The notes under the pieces: model-generated | The model's database searches: none | Told to the model about the DNA's origin: nothing | The model's input: the letters and a program-made list of their open reading frames with translations, nothing else | Shown here: one piece after another, positions 1-11,447 of the stretch | Layout: every line of letters begins with the position of its first letter | How positions within the stretch are numbered: position 1 is the first letter of the stretch | Translations under genes and position numbers: made by a program | Source of the DNA: Arthrobotrys musiformis | Lineage: Eukaryota > Ascomycota > Orbiliomycetes > Orbiliales > Orbiliaceae | Assembly: GCA_036971715.1 (NCBI GenBank) | Contig: JAVHJL010000006.1 | Span: 2,666,001 to 2,730,000 of the forward strand | Reading direction: 5' to 3' | Length of the DNA: 64,000 bases

Positions 1-401
1 CACGGCATATCATGACACCCAACTTCGTTCCTTCTCCCAAAGTCACCACTTTCGAAATCCCCGTCTCCAAGCCTGACATTGAGCCTTCGGAGACCTCTGA
101 GTTCTTCCCCAAGACACAAACATCCTTCGGCTCTCTTGATACAAACGTATCATCGGCAACAGATCTTACCATCCCGTCTGTCGGCGAGGATGACTACGCG
201 GAAGTCGACACCGAATTCGTCGACACAATCTTCTCTTACCTATCCCTCAACCACAACTCCATGGCTCTCAAGTTCGACGCCGAACTAGCCATCGGATCCG
301 GCTTCCCCATTGATAAGGTCAGGGAAGACCGAAAATGTGCTTTGAAGGCATACATCGAACGATACATTTTCCACAACCCAGAGGTATCGACCCTATACTA
401 A
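1..401 (+). CDS. unknown protein, 5' end outside the window
   Basis: The frame is open from base 3 and an internal ATG lies at 12, so the gene probably starts upstream of the window. About 130 residues are visible. The first half is Ser/Thr/Pro/Glu-rich and looks disordered. The second half (after about residue 65) looks like a compact helical segment, with SYLSLNHNSMALKFDAEL followed by KVREDRKCALKAYIERYI. I do not recognise the family. The end is uncertain. Translation runs to a TAA at 399-401, but a possible splice donor (GAG|GTATCG at 382) with a possible acceptor near 463 would add a further exon. The region after it (about 600-880) is strongly T- and CT-rich and gives no clear coding signal. 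Confidence 0.5.
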   Translation, partial: RHIMTPNFVPSPKVTTFEIPVSKPDIEPSETSEFFPKTQTSFGSLDTNVSSATDLTIPSVGEDDYAEVDTEFVDTIFSYLSLNHNSMALKFDAELAIGSGFPIDKVREDRKCALKAYIERYIFHNPEVSTLY

Positions 402-3400
402 ATATATATATTATACACACCCACCTTCACTATATATCATCGGCGGTCCTTTCATACGCGTCTAGGACAAGGCAGCTGGTCCCTCATTATCCTTTCATTG
501 CACATACCATTTTCGAACAGACGAACATCGACACCTACAAATGTTTAATTGGGAGGATATTCGGAATTTCAACATCAAAATATTTTTGCTCTTTTGTGTT
601 TTCAGCATCGAACCCCTTTCCCTTTTTTCAAGGCCACCACAGCAGTCTGCGCCAATTTGATTCATCTCTTTAGTTATCAACGGGGGTCTTTGTCTTTTTT
701 CCACGGCGTTTTTTTTTTTTTTTTTTTACTCCTTTACGGTGGCATCTGCTTTTTGCTGTTCGAAATTTCCCTTGACTCGACATTTCCGAATACCTTCTCC
801 ATACATACTTCACGAAAGTCCTTTCTTCTTTCGCCTTTTTTTCTTTTTCTTTTATATACTTCTCAACCGTTCTACACCTTTTAATCGACGGAGGGATGAC
901 TCAAACCCCTTCCACGAGTTCCGCAGTTGAAGTTGGTTGTTGGTCTATTGAAAGACTTGAAAGTTTCTATACACCATTCGATAGAGCTTTAGTCTTTTAA
1001 ATTCTTTTTTTTTTTGTTGTTGATGCAGGAGTTCATTTTTTTCATCATGACGAGGGTGTTTTGAAATCAAACGGCCGTATATTTTCAATACGGCCCAGCA
1101 GTTTTCTTTATTTTTGAATTGTTGGTTGAGCAAGATACCAGTGTACTTTAGAGTCCCCCCTCACACACACAAGCCCCTTCCAAGCGTTTAGAATAGCGAT
1201 GGGAAAACGAAAGAGAGAGTTTAGTTTAGTATTAGCTAGCGGGCATAAAAATCCCCTACGAGGGATTGATTTTTAGACAGAATGAAACAATGACAATATG
1301 AAGTAACGACTTTCTCTGAGTTTTGAAGAAAAGTCGAAAGTTTACAATACACGATCAATTCATCCACGGTGGAATCGAATCAATTAGCTTAGAGGGTCAC
1401 GAAGATCATGAATTCCCACACCCACTTGTGAAAGAAGCTATTACATAATTTGGTAGTTAACAAAACCTCGTGCTCACGAGCTCTGATCTTGAATCCAGCT
1501 AGCGTCGGTCGACTGTTTCAGTCCCGGTCAGATTGATAACGCAAGTTCGGATGAAAGACCGTCGACACAATTTAGTTTTCCCTTACCGCCAACAAAAACA
1601 ACAACTAGCCAAACTAATACCAACCGTTTTCAAGCTTGCAAGTCAAAAACCCTTGCCGCAGTTAATACCTCTCCCCGGTCGAAATAAAAATAAGCATGAT
1701 ACCGAAATGCATAAAATTAAGTGTCGACCTATGACCTTCTACAATTCCCCTGCAATAGCATGTATTCACTGCAGTTCTTGCGCAAGCTAGAGCTAGCTAC
1801 TCCATGCGGGTTCGGGTGAAAGAGGGGTAACGTACAGCCAGTCCCACCACGCATAAAACCAATTCCGTTGAGCTCGCGAGCTAACTGTCTGGAGGGGTTA
1901 GATATTTGACGTCAGGTGAAGTGTACGTCGATAGATTGGAAATATGCGGTCAGTAATACACATGCAGGCATATACGGATCATATATTTTTTAATACATCT
2001 GGCGAGCGGTCTGCCGGCTTGCAGGTTGAGAGATATATGCACATGCTCGTGTATGTATGTAGTTCGTGTATGTACGCAACGTTAAACTCGATTTTGGAAT
2101 CCTTTTCTATCTTGGATAGATGGGTTGGATTGCTGGTAGCTTCTCTGCGGTCTGTGATGCAATGTATGATCGATAGCATTTGCCTGCCCATGTCTGCCTG
2201 CCTGCCTTGCCAGCGAAGAACGGAATAAAAATTTTGGAAGAAAAAAAAAGGGATTAGTACTCAACTTCCAGATTTGTTGAGATGTGCGATGAAATGTCCA
2301 TCCGTTTTTCCATATCCATCTCGGAAGCCGTTGACGAATTGATAAAACCCGTGATCGAGGATTTTGCGTGGCTTACCATGTCCTCGTCCCAGGCTTGCGC
2401 ATTTTCTATGCATCGGGTATCTACCGACATACAAAGAAAATCACAAGTCAGAATAAAAGCATCAACAATGATGTGAATCAGAAGGATTTCACACATGGTA
2501 CGAATGGGTATACCGTATTGGATTCTGTAATGCCCTGCTGCTGACTATCATGCAATTGTCTGCACTCCTTGAGGCTCCCTCCCCCCTCCGGCCTAAGATC
2601 CGAGGAGGGCCTGACCCAACGGGGTGCACTGGCGGCGGGCGGTAGTGCCCGGTGCCGCACGCGTGGGGTTTTAGTTTGCTAAGGAAATCACAACCCACGT
2701 TTCGGCAAGCCAGTCGTCCGGGTTAATATCATTCCACCTCTTTTACAACGTGACCCGGAACCACTTCTAAATTCACGAAACTTCCAAAAGGTGAAAGTAC
2801 ACTACGACGGGGAGTTTTTGGGCAGTGCAAGTGCTACTGTAACTGTTACCGTGACTCAGCTAAGGAAAACAGGAAATTATCACGATTTTAGAATTTCCAC
2901 GTTTGTCTTGTGGTAGAGTAGAGGTCCGAGGCGGATATCCAATGGATTATGGGTCGTGGAAGGTATCATGTGCCCCCTCGAATTCTGCCCGTTTCTCGAA
3001 GCCTTCTATTTCATGGCGGCCTTGTGGGTTTATTTTGCCATTGCCTTTTGCTTCTGTAATTATTCATAAGTATTAATAAGTATGTTTTTGCTATATTTAT
3101 CGGGAGGATTGTATTTTCGGGCGCACACCGAGCGCGAGCGCTTGTGGTACCGTTGTTTTCGATGCTGAAGTCGAGGCGGCTGCGCTTGTGGATCGTGACG
3201 GTGTATTCGTGTCGGCCTGCGCGGGGCGGTGCCAGGCGGCCGGATTGTTTCCAAATTATTGTAGACTCTGGTTAGATGGTGTACGTGGGTACTTTTCGCT
3301 ATAACCGTGGAGGGTATTTCATGACACCGGTTTGTAATTTGTAGTATTTTTCATGTGTGCAGTCGGCAATCTGTTTACTGTACACCGGTATGCATATATG

Positions 3401-4657
3401 GCCTACAGTTTCAACTGTAAATTATAGAAAGTGCCTAGGTATATGTAGGTAAGTCGAGATACTACTAAGGACTGGTACCGGTATACCCGGTGCCAGCGCT
3501 ATCTGATATCGATATCCACGGGAAGATACACCGACGAGGCCACCTGTGCAACCTCGAGCTCTGGGGTCAATCTCGATCGATCATTTACTCCCATATCAAA
3601 TCACATTCTTCCATACAAAGAGCACCCCCAAAGCTTCACGATATCTCACTCCACCAAGATCATTTCCTAAAAGAAAAACCAAAAGAAACGTCCAATCCCA
3701 GCACCGATATCCACCGATCATATCCCAATATCTCGGTTGAGAAGGTTAATTCGACGGAACCGATTTCTTATTCCGATTACTTTTATACAGCAACGAAACT
3801 CTAACTTCATTAGTAAATGGCCAAACCTCGCGAAACCCGGGTGTAGGGAAAGATTTAACGAGGGGGGTCCCTGAATCATACAATATCAATTCCCGATCGA
3901 TCTCTTCCATTCTAGATTATATTTATGAGACATTACAAACCAAAAAAGTCTGAAATCCTGATATTTAGCCTTTCACGATACACAAACTATGATATCATCC
4001 GGCCTCAAACGTACAAATCCCAGAAAAAAAAAGCGGGAATGGAGTGCGGTTTGTATCGTGAGTTCGTGAATTTAGAGAAGGGGTGAGAGAATATCAGCCG
4101 AAGTTTGGGGATGGTGTCATGGCCGGGGAGACGCCGATGGGGGCTTTGGATTCAAAGATCTGAGATCTTTCTTGGGTTACTATCCTGATTGCATTGATGC
4201 ATCGCCGATTATACTTATCGGATTCTTTGCACGGAGGAGAGGTTGTATGGACATGTAGACATCAGTATCTGATACTGAGTGTATTACTGATACCGTCTCG
4301 TGCTAGTGGTAGCGGTGAGCCTTGTGGTATTTTATCAAACTTGATCCTCCAATCGCGAACCAAGTGCCACTGTTACGAGTCGGTCGAAGCGTGTGAAAGG
4401 ACGTTGGATGTAGTAGCATACATGCATACGCTTGTCGTCACTCCCCGGTTCTAGAATCTGGACATAATATCGGACTGATCGATCTTGTGAAGCAGCCTCT
4501 ATTGGGATATCTATGCTCTATAAATCTCAACCTTTATGGTATCAAAACAATCGTGAAGAATATTTATACAAGGCCCAGCTCAAATGCCAAAATGTATGCC
4601 CAAAATATCCAAATGTGAACACCACTCCATAAACACCATTTCAGCCATAGAGCGGGA
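402..4657. other. intergenic, no supported gene
   Basis: This 4.2 kb stretch holds only short overlapping frames with no recognisable domain. T-rich tracts occur at about 590-880 (including a run of about 20 T near 710-728) and at about 1008-1020. A GC-rich patch lies at about 2575-2670 in otherwise AT-rich DNA. An ATG at 895 opens a 34-codon frame, too short to call. I see no tRNA or transposon coding remnant. Confidence 0.5.
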
Positions 4658-6230
4658 CTAATCCCCCCCCTCCTCAGCACCAACCCGAACCCCATCCTCT
4701 CCAATCCAAAACCAAAACCACCCACCGCCTTTCCTCCCCTCGCCCTTCCTAACCCCAGCCCCCTCAACCCAAGCACTAACCCCCGCCTTCCCCACAACCT
4801 CCATCCTCATCCCTTTCTCCCTATACGCCTCCTCAAGCTTTATATCCGCATGAAACGGCGCCACCACATCTTTCGACAATATAATCCTCGCGCTCAGAAA
4901 CGATGAAGAATACGTATACCCCGTCGGTAAATGACGGGGGTAAGCCGGTACACCATTACGAGTTGGATGCGAAGGAGTAGTAGGGATTATTGTGTTTGTT
5001 ATTATGACGTTATTATTGAAGCGGGCGGTTATGGCGTGGATGCGGGAGATGATGAGGTCGTAACGGGATTGGAGGGATAATTTTGGTTCTGTGTCGTCTG
5101 CTGCTTGGGTGGGTTTGTTTTGGGGGTTATTTTGAGGGGTTGATTGGGAGGTTGGGTCTGAGAAGGGGATTGATGGGGTGGTGGTGGAGGCTGATGTGGC
5201 CCTTTCGAGCCAGTAGAAGGCGGATATGCCGTCTATTATCAGGGAAGATAGAGGGAGATCGTGGGAGGAGTGGTTGGGGGAGAGGAGGTATTCTGGAATC
5301 GAAGAGAGGACTTCTAGGAATTGTGAAGGGGATGTGGGGGTGTAGATGTGTAAATGGGAGAGGGAGTAGACCGTAAGCTCTGTGATATCGGATAGTGTCA
5401 AGGAATTCAGTAATGCCAGGTACTCCTCGGCCTCCTCGTGCCCAATTTGAGGAGAGGATGATACATGGTGAGCATGGTCATCTCCATCTGCACCTGCTTC
5501 TGCTTCTTCGGCGATATCATCCTTAGATGGTTCGGACAGTTTGGACTCGCAGAACTGGATCATGAGCGAGATCCGTGATTTGATATATGATTCGATGACA
5601 GCCGATAACCGGACAATATCAAACCTACCATCACAGTCTATAAACACCACTGCACCCTCCTTGCCTCCGAGATCTATCCCGTTCCATGACGAGGGGAGTA
5701 ACGCCATGCATGTTATGTAATATAATAGATGAGTCTTGCCCACGCCGAAGCCATCGGATGATATTTCTATAACCGCAGACCTGTCACGAGGCAATGGAAT
5801 TTCATCTGACGGGAGATCAAAGGATCCCGCAACGGGGTGCTGAGAGTGGGCTTGGGCAATGGCCTGGTTGTGCAGATGGTCCTGCAGATGAGGCCGAAGA
5901 AGGGCGTCGATTTGGGGGATATTGAGGGGACCGCTGGATGTGTTGTGGTGTTGGGCTGTCCGTTGGATGTCACCAAGAAGCTACCAGGCAGGTCAGCCAG
6001 TCCATTCGATTCCCTTCCGTTCTATCCTCTCGAACAAGAGAACTTCGACGACGACGATGACGACGATGATATGATGGTGATGGTGATGATGGGAGGATAG
6101 AAATCGGCATTCTTACATTCAAAAGGGATTCCTCGCTCTTCTCAACCTCCATCAGCAGCCGCTTCCCCAGTCCATCGTTCTTACTACTATTCCCACCACC
6201 GCCGACCATAATGTCGTTCCCGCTGGACAA
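4658..6230 (-). CDS. XRCC2: XRCC2-like Rad51-family recombination protein
   Basis: This is a RecA/Rad51-family ATPase of the XRCC2 type, expected to act in the nucleus with Rad51 paralogues in homologous recombination. The model has two exons: 6230-6117 (38 codons, with the characteristic LGKRLLMEVE start of the family) and 5980-4658, separated by a 136 bp intron (GTAAGA...GTAG). Frame is kept, giving 478 residues. A Walker A-like motif (DGFGVGKTH, about residues 114-122) lies in the second exon. Its first glycine is replaced by Asp, so ATP binding may be non-canonical. A Walker B-like strand (SSLIIDGISAFYW) follows. The stretch between them is acidic and the C-terminal part is Pro/Thr/Asn-rich. 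An alternative start at 6209 (MVGGGG) would avoid overlap with the neighbouring plus-strand gene. Assignment to XRCC2 rather than another Rad51 paralogue rests on the N-terminus and the ISSDGFGVGKTHLLYYI block. Confidence 0.8.
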
Positions 6231-6750
6231 GTTCCCGGCATCAGAGCTGCCTGCCCGACTAGCAGCTCACACGACGGCTTCGACCACGTCGAGTCCTTAC
6301 ACCGCCAAGTCGACGAAGGTGAAGAATTCCCCGATTACGCTGGATAAGCTGGAGAAGGAGTGCGTGCTGGAGAAGATGATGCAGTACGACTGCCAGATCG
6401 TGAGGATGTTGAGTGGGACGGGCCTGGATCTGGGTGATGCCGGTGTCAACTGCTGGGAGATCGAACGACGCTTCTGGAGGTACTTTTCTCCCTCCTATCT
6501 ACCAACTATAACGATGACGACGACAATGATGGTAATGGTGGTATATTTTTTTAGGTGTCAAGACGGCCTGACGGTGGAGGGAACGGCGATGCAGCGGGCC
6601 TGGGCAGATGGCGGGGAGTCCAGACGGCGGTCGATGGAGCTGGTCAAACAGCGGCACGAAGCACAGCGGCAGAAGGCAGCCGAACGAGAGCGACGGCGGG
6701 TGGAGAAGGAGCTGCGCGAGATCCTTGGTTCGGGCGACAAGTTCTGGTAG
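6211..6750 (+). CDS. SOM1: Som1-like twin CX9C mitochondrial export protein
   Basis: This is a small protein of 154 residues after removing a 75 bp intron (6480-6554, AG|GTACTT...TTTTTTTAG|G). The spliced product contains two CX9C motifs, one in KECVLEKMMQYDCQ and one spanning the splice junction (NCWEIERRFWRCQDG). They are followed by DGLTVEGTAMQRAW and a basic/acidic helical tail. Twin CX9C followed by CxDGxTVE is what I associate with fungal Som1, a subunit of the mitochondrial inner-membrane peptidase (Imp1/Imp2) complex in the intermembrane space. Restoring the second CX9C only after splicing supports the intron. The intron is a multiple of three without a stop, so retention would insert 25 residues and break the second motif. 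The start overlaps the divergent XRCC2 gene. Family assignment is from pattern memory, not a search. Confidence 0.7.
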   Translation: MSFPLDKFPASELPARLAAHTTASTTSSPYTAKSTKVKNSPITLDKLEKECVLEKMMQYDCQIVRMLSGTGLDLGDAGVNCWEIERRFWRYFSPSYLPTITMTTTMMVMVVYFFRCQDGLTVEGTAMQRAWADGGESRRRSMELVKQRHEAQRQKAAERERRRVEKELREILGSGDKFW

Positions 6751-7364
6751 CCTCTTCGTCTTGAATTCTCTATCATGGAGTCAGTATTGTGTATAATATA
6801 ATCATAGTGTAGATACCTAGTCGCTGCTTACCTAATGCTAACTAATGGTGATGGTTGGTGACGGCGGTGTTCGTGATGATGGTTGGTGATGATGCCGGCG
6901 AATGGGACGAGATATCCTGGCCGGGGCAGTCATTATACCAGTCAGCGTCAATGGCCTTGCATTAATATACGGCCGTGTCATGTCATGCATTCTTCACTCT
7001 CCCTGCCACATCAATCAATCAATCAGTCTCAGTCCCCATATAATCTCCATCGCCAGTTCAATATTCCGGCTTCATCACATCGCAGTAGCATCGATATATA
7101 CTGGTATTACTATTACTAACCGGCTCGGTCGCCTGCGATAGATTTTACCGTTGTAAGCTTTGGCTAGAGCTCCACTCTTTACCCAGTTAGAGGCTGCAGT
7201 AACTAGCTGGAGGAGAGACTGAGAGGGAGGACAGGAAGGATCCTTCGGCCGAAAAACAAAGGCAAAAACACCCGCAAAACCAAACCCACTCCGCTGGGAA
7301 ATCGCATTGCATTCGGGCTCGAAGCTTCGAAGCTAGGTGACACCCACCGACCCCGACTGTCGGA
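6751..7364. other. intergenic between SOM1 and the TPR-ankyrin gene
   Basis: About 610 bp carry the SOM1 3' end and the upstream region of the next plus-strand gene. I see a GATGGT-rich patch near 6846-6895 and repeated ATCAATCA near 7011-7024, but no RNA gene or further reading frame that I can support. Confidence 0.4.
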
Positions 7365-9048
7365 ATGGCAGGTCTCGTCGAGAGCTCCAATGGCGACCGT
7401 GAAGGTTGGACGTCGCGCGAACAGCTTCAATGTCCCCGACCAAGCGATGTTTCTCGGTCGCAGTATCCCCGGCGGGGAGGCAGTGTGGATGCAGATGGCG
7501 AGAACACTAGCAGTGACAGCACAGACCGTAAGCACTCGCTCTCTCCATATCAGGATATATACGTTTTTCTTTTGAGGAGGCGACTCGTTCAGCTGGAGCG
7601 ACGAGGCTATCCATTTACACAAGCAATTTCTAACGTTGTGTCATTTCTGAATTATATTAGCCAGCTTGGAGTATTCCCATACAAGCCTCGAGTCTGCTAT
7701 GGATGAATTCGACGAGGCGAACACCAGTTCCCAGGAGCAGCAAATATCCTTCCATAGATCCAAGGTCGCCGACGGACTATCGCATGGAGAATGGGACGAG
7801 GCCGAAAGCCATCTGTCTATTTTACTACAGGACTTGAATGTCGACGACAGTCCCGATATGCAGATCCTGCAGGCCATGACATACAACTCCAAGGCCCGAT
7901 GGCAGGAGGCTTACGACCTCCTCCTGGATTTCAAGCACCAGTCGACCTCTGAACCTGAACTATCGGTCAGGGCGTACTATGCGAAGGCGGTGGCGCTCTA
8001 CAAACTCAGAGACTACGAGGCATCTCACACAAATTCTCGAAGAGGCCTCGCCGTTGTCGAGAAATTCCTCACAGGAGCCACCCAGCAGAAATATAGATCC
8101 GAATTTGGCGACCTCGCCGCTCGAACGCTGGAGGATCTGGGGAAAACCTCACTATCCGCAAAGGCTCATTATTATAAATCCCTAATTCATGAATCCCATA
8201 GCGAAGACCCCATCCTGCTGGTCACGACGGTCTCACAATCATCAGTCCCCCCGACGCCCGAGGAATCCGAAGCCTCCAAAACTAAACTCATCGCCGATAT
8301 GAAAAAATATCGTCTTTCGTTCGGCCATGACGGCAAGGTTCTAGTTGGTCGCCAGAAAGATATCTTCACCGGCCTAATGGCCGCCCTAGATCAGGATAAC
8401 CTCCCGTTGATGACTCTAATCTGCTCCAACGAATGGTGCGCGACTCAATCCCTGCGTGAGTCACCGATATACTTCGACCTCGACCCACCGATGCCCCAAT
8501 ACCGCTGGCGGGCAACCACCCTCCTCCACGTCGTCGCAGGTAGCCACTCAAAGTACTCTGCCCCAATGGCCCAATTACTCCTCGACAAAGGTGCGAACCC
8601 GCAGACCACCTTATTTGAGGGCATAACCCCACTCCACATCTGCGCCCGCCAAACCAACGCCGAGGTCGCATCCGTTTTGATCAAAAACGGAGCAAATATC
8701 GAAGCTAGGAGTATAACGGGGAAACCACCGATCCACTTCGCGGCCTGGAAGGCATCGTGGAACGCCGACGTTAGGATTCTGAAGATGTTGATCTCGGCTG
8801 GTGCTAATATTAATGCGAAGAATTCGGGGGGATATACTGCGTTACATTGGTGTATGTTCGATGGGAGGAGTAGCGCACCGATTGAAGTTCTTCTCGAGAG
8901 GCCTGAGATCGATAAATATGTCAGAGCTGGTGGCCATAAAACACCATGGGATATCTTTTGGGAGCATGAAGACGAATTTATGGAAAAGGGGGAGGAAAAG
9001 AGGGTCCAGATCCTCTATACCCTGAAGCGATACGGAATTACAAGATGA
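7365..9048 (+). CDS. TPR and ankyrin repeat protein
   Basis: The model has two exons: 7365-7527 and 7661-9048, with a 133 bp intron (GTAAGC...TATTAG). The phase-1 junction gives 516 residues. Exon 1 encodes a polar, probably disordered N-terminus. Roughly residues 70-250 are helical with TPR-like spacing (GEWDEAESHLSILLQDL, RWQEAYDLLLDF, AYYAKAVALYKLRDYEAS), which suggests a protein-interaction superhelix. About residues 335-480 contain four ankyrin repeats, with signatures such as TTLLHVVA, GITPLHICARQ, GKPPIHFAAWK and GYTALHWCMFD, and loops ending in GAN or GANI. There is no signal peptide or membrane segment, so a cytosolic or nuclear scaffold is likely. No enzymatic domain is visible and the partner is unknown. 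An alternative ATG at 7390 is in a frame that does not join exon 2. Confidence 0.8.
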
Positions 9049-10617
9049 TCGATTCATGGCAATTGTAGGTGCGATACGGTAGGTTAGGGTGGAGTACGAT
9101 GGGATACTGGAGGAGAGGAGTTGAAGAATGGTTTCTTTTGGTGTTACTTTCGCTTTGCTTGGATATTTTGGTATCTTCATGGCGTCAAGGAGTTTACTTG
9201 GGTTTACTCAATGTTTTACCACACCCCCTCCTCTCTGCTATTCTTTTCTCATCGATGTAATTCATGTTGATATACCATGTTGCCAGTGTAGTGTAGTACG
9301 GAGCCCTCATCAAAGCGGCCACCCATTTTTTTTTTTTTTTTTTTTGAACGACATCCTTAACTTAAGAATGATATTCCACGCTTACCATTGTATATCATAC
9401 CATATCGTTGCTTGTCTCGTACCCGGGCTTTGAGAATACTTTCAATGACGATTGAAACTAAATGAACTATCTCCGCGGATCCGACAGCATCCATTTCACT
9501 GACAATATACAATATCTATCAAGATACTATATTTAACCACCATCCCAGCCACATTCCACGACTATCAACTCCAGCCACACGAAAGCCAGATGATCGCAAT
9601 CATGTGGCAAAATCCCCATTCAACGATCACAAGCCAAAAAAAACAAGAAACTAGTTTGGTTGCCATGGGGCCTTTTCGTCCACACCGTCAAACAAATTCG
9701 AATGCGGTTCGGTAGATGGAATGCAATCTGTACCTGGCCCGCTTGATAGGCTAACGTTAACCCGGTTTGGTCTCTTGGTCATGTTGACATTTGTGTCTTT
9801 TTAAGACCAACAACGAGGTCTTATCGAACTAAAATTGGTAATGTGGTAGATACCACGCTTTCAAACATCTATTTACTTGTGGGATAGATAAAGGCAATGG
9901 ACATTGGTAAACGAGCGAAAGTTCGTTACTAATCTCGAAATTCCACTCCGTGCAATATATAGGTATATGTATATAACATGCCGCACGCACTTAATATCTG
10001 AAAATTATTGTCAGATATATACATATCTCGTCTACAGAATCTTTAATTTTAGTCTTTGATATAGATACGTACGAATCAATGGCTACAAGATATTAAATGT
10101 TCTTCCCCGTCATTCTCATCCAATGTTCAGTGCGTATTAGCCGTTGGGATTCAAATATATCATCTGAGAAGTCCCTGAAGTGGTTCGAGACAATCCCTGA
10201 AGGCGAAAAAAATAAACAAAACATCAAAATCGTTTCCCGGATCCCTCAACCGACAAAATAAAAGAATATAGATCCCAAAAGAACAAGAAGAATGAAAATG
10301 CACTAGACATTGTCTCCAGCGCAACGCCACCTTTTGGTGGCACTAGACTACTTTGATAGAGACTTCTGAAGCCTCTAGATTCCCACATTCCATGGATCCG
10401 TGGTTTCAACATCCTGTAGAACGCTCCGGGAATTCGAACCCGATCAAGGGGTGGGACTGGTCTTGTTCCTAGATGTCGTAAAACCGGTCTTTGTTTGGTA
10501 GGATGCATCAAATTTCGTACTGTATCAAAACATTAATTGAGCGCGTGCATTTCGTTATATAAATGAATGAAGGGTCGGCTTACCCCCGCCTCCAAACCCC
10601 TTACGAACCCCCCTCTC
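9049..10617. other. intergenic, no supported gene
   Basis: AT-rich DNA with a poly-T run at about 9328-9345. One minus-strand frame near 10224-10511 has no recognisable domain. Nothing else supported. Confidence 0.4.
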
Positions 10618-11340
10618 TCATACGCCGCCAATCTTGGAGTAATTAGAGTAACGCTCCAGGGCGATGTTGTGGCTGTGATCGTCATCGTCGTCATCGTCGT
10701 CGTTGCCGTGATCGTCGTCGTCGCCGTGATCGCGGCTGTGGTTGCCGCTATGACTGTGGTTGTGAAGGTAGATATAAGTAGATCTTAGTCTCGTCGAACA
10801 GGACGTCGATAACCGAAGACAATTTATTTGCTACGCTACAGTAGAGTTAGCAGGAAACAGACTGCAAAGAGAGGAATACTTCGCTCCAGACCAGAGGAAT
10901 ACTTACTCGTTCCGTGTAGTATGCATGCTAGCTCTGTGGTCTCGGCCACCAAAATAGTAGGTCAAAGGAGAACCAATGCCCCATCTATCAATCCAGCGTT
11001 GCCAAAGGTTAGTAACGCTGATGATACCAGTGGTGAGCTTTGTAGCAACAGGTTTGGTGGATGCCAGTTACTTTTAATATACTTCGGTGAGATACTGATG
11101 GTGGTTCTGATGGTTGTGCTGGTTGTGATTGTGGTTGCGCTTGTCTTGTTTAAGACCCATCGCCAGGGCCAGCGGCATCTCGCTGTTGTTTTAAAAGAAC
11201 GCCAGGTAACTTCGGCTGCTTAGAGGTGATAGGTTAGCTGAGGTGATATAGAAATATCTTGCTTGGGATGGAACTCACTCTGGATTTGAGGATGAATGGT
11301 TCCTTTGGCGAGTGTCGCCAGTGCCATCATTACAGATATC
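10618..11340 (-). other. possible small His/Asp/Asn-rich gene, exons unresolved
   Basis: On the minus strand an ATGATG near 11326 opens a short frame followed by a good splice donor (GTGAGT). Two low-complexity stretches lie downstream. One, near 11090-11160, reads either Asn/His-rich (NHNHNHNQHNHQNHH) or Thr-rich in another frame. The other, near 10620-10770, reads HNHSHSGNHSRDHGDDDDH and then a run of Asp, ending at a TGA at 10620-10618. A TATAAAA box sits about 115 bp upstream of the ATG. I could not find one splice pattern joining all segments in frame, so this is a candidate only. It could equally be a degenerate trinucleotide repeat region. Confidence 0.25.
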
Positions 11341-11440
11341 GGGCCCTGGATTCGTAAAATGGGGTGATATGGAGAGCTGTATATGTGGAGAGGTAAAGAC
11401 GGGTTATGTTTTACGGTTCAGGATGTCTGTATTTTACACC

Positions 11441-11447
11441 TTTTATA
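11441..11447 (-). promoter_or_regulatory. TATA-like box
   Basis: TATAAAA on the minus strand, about 115 bp upstream of the ATG of the unresolved His-rich candidate. Its position suits a promoter with a leader of roughly 85 bases, but the downstream gene is itself unproven. Confidence 0.3.

Noticed and set aside
2575..2670. GC-rich patch that might be a transposon remnant
   Set aside because: No terminal repeats, target-site duplication or coding trace could be seen.
10400..10480. TTCGAATTC sequence resembling a tRNA T-arm on the minus strand
   Set aside because: The flanking stem does not pair properly and no acceptor, D-arm or anticodon arm can be drawn at the right distances.
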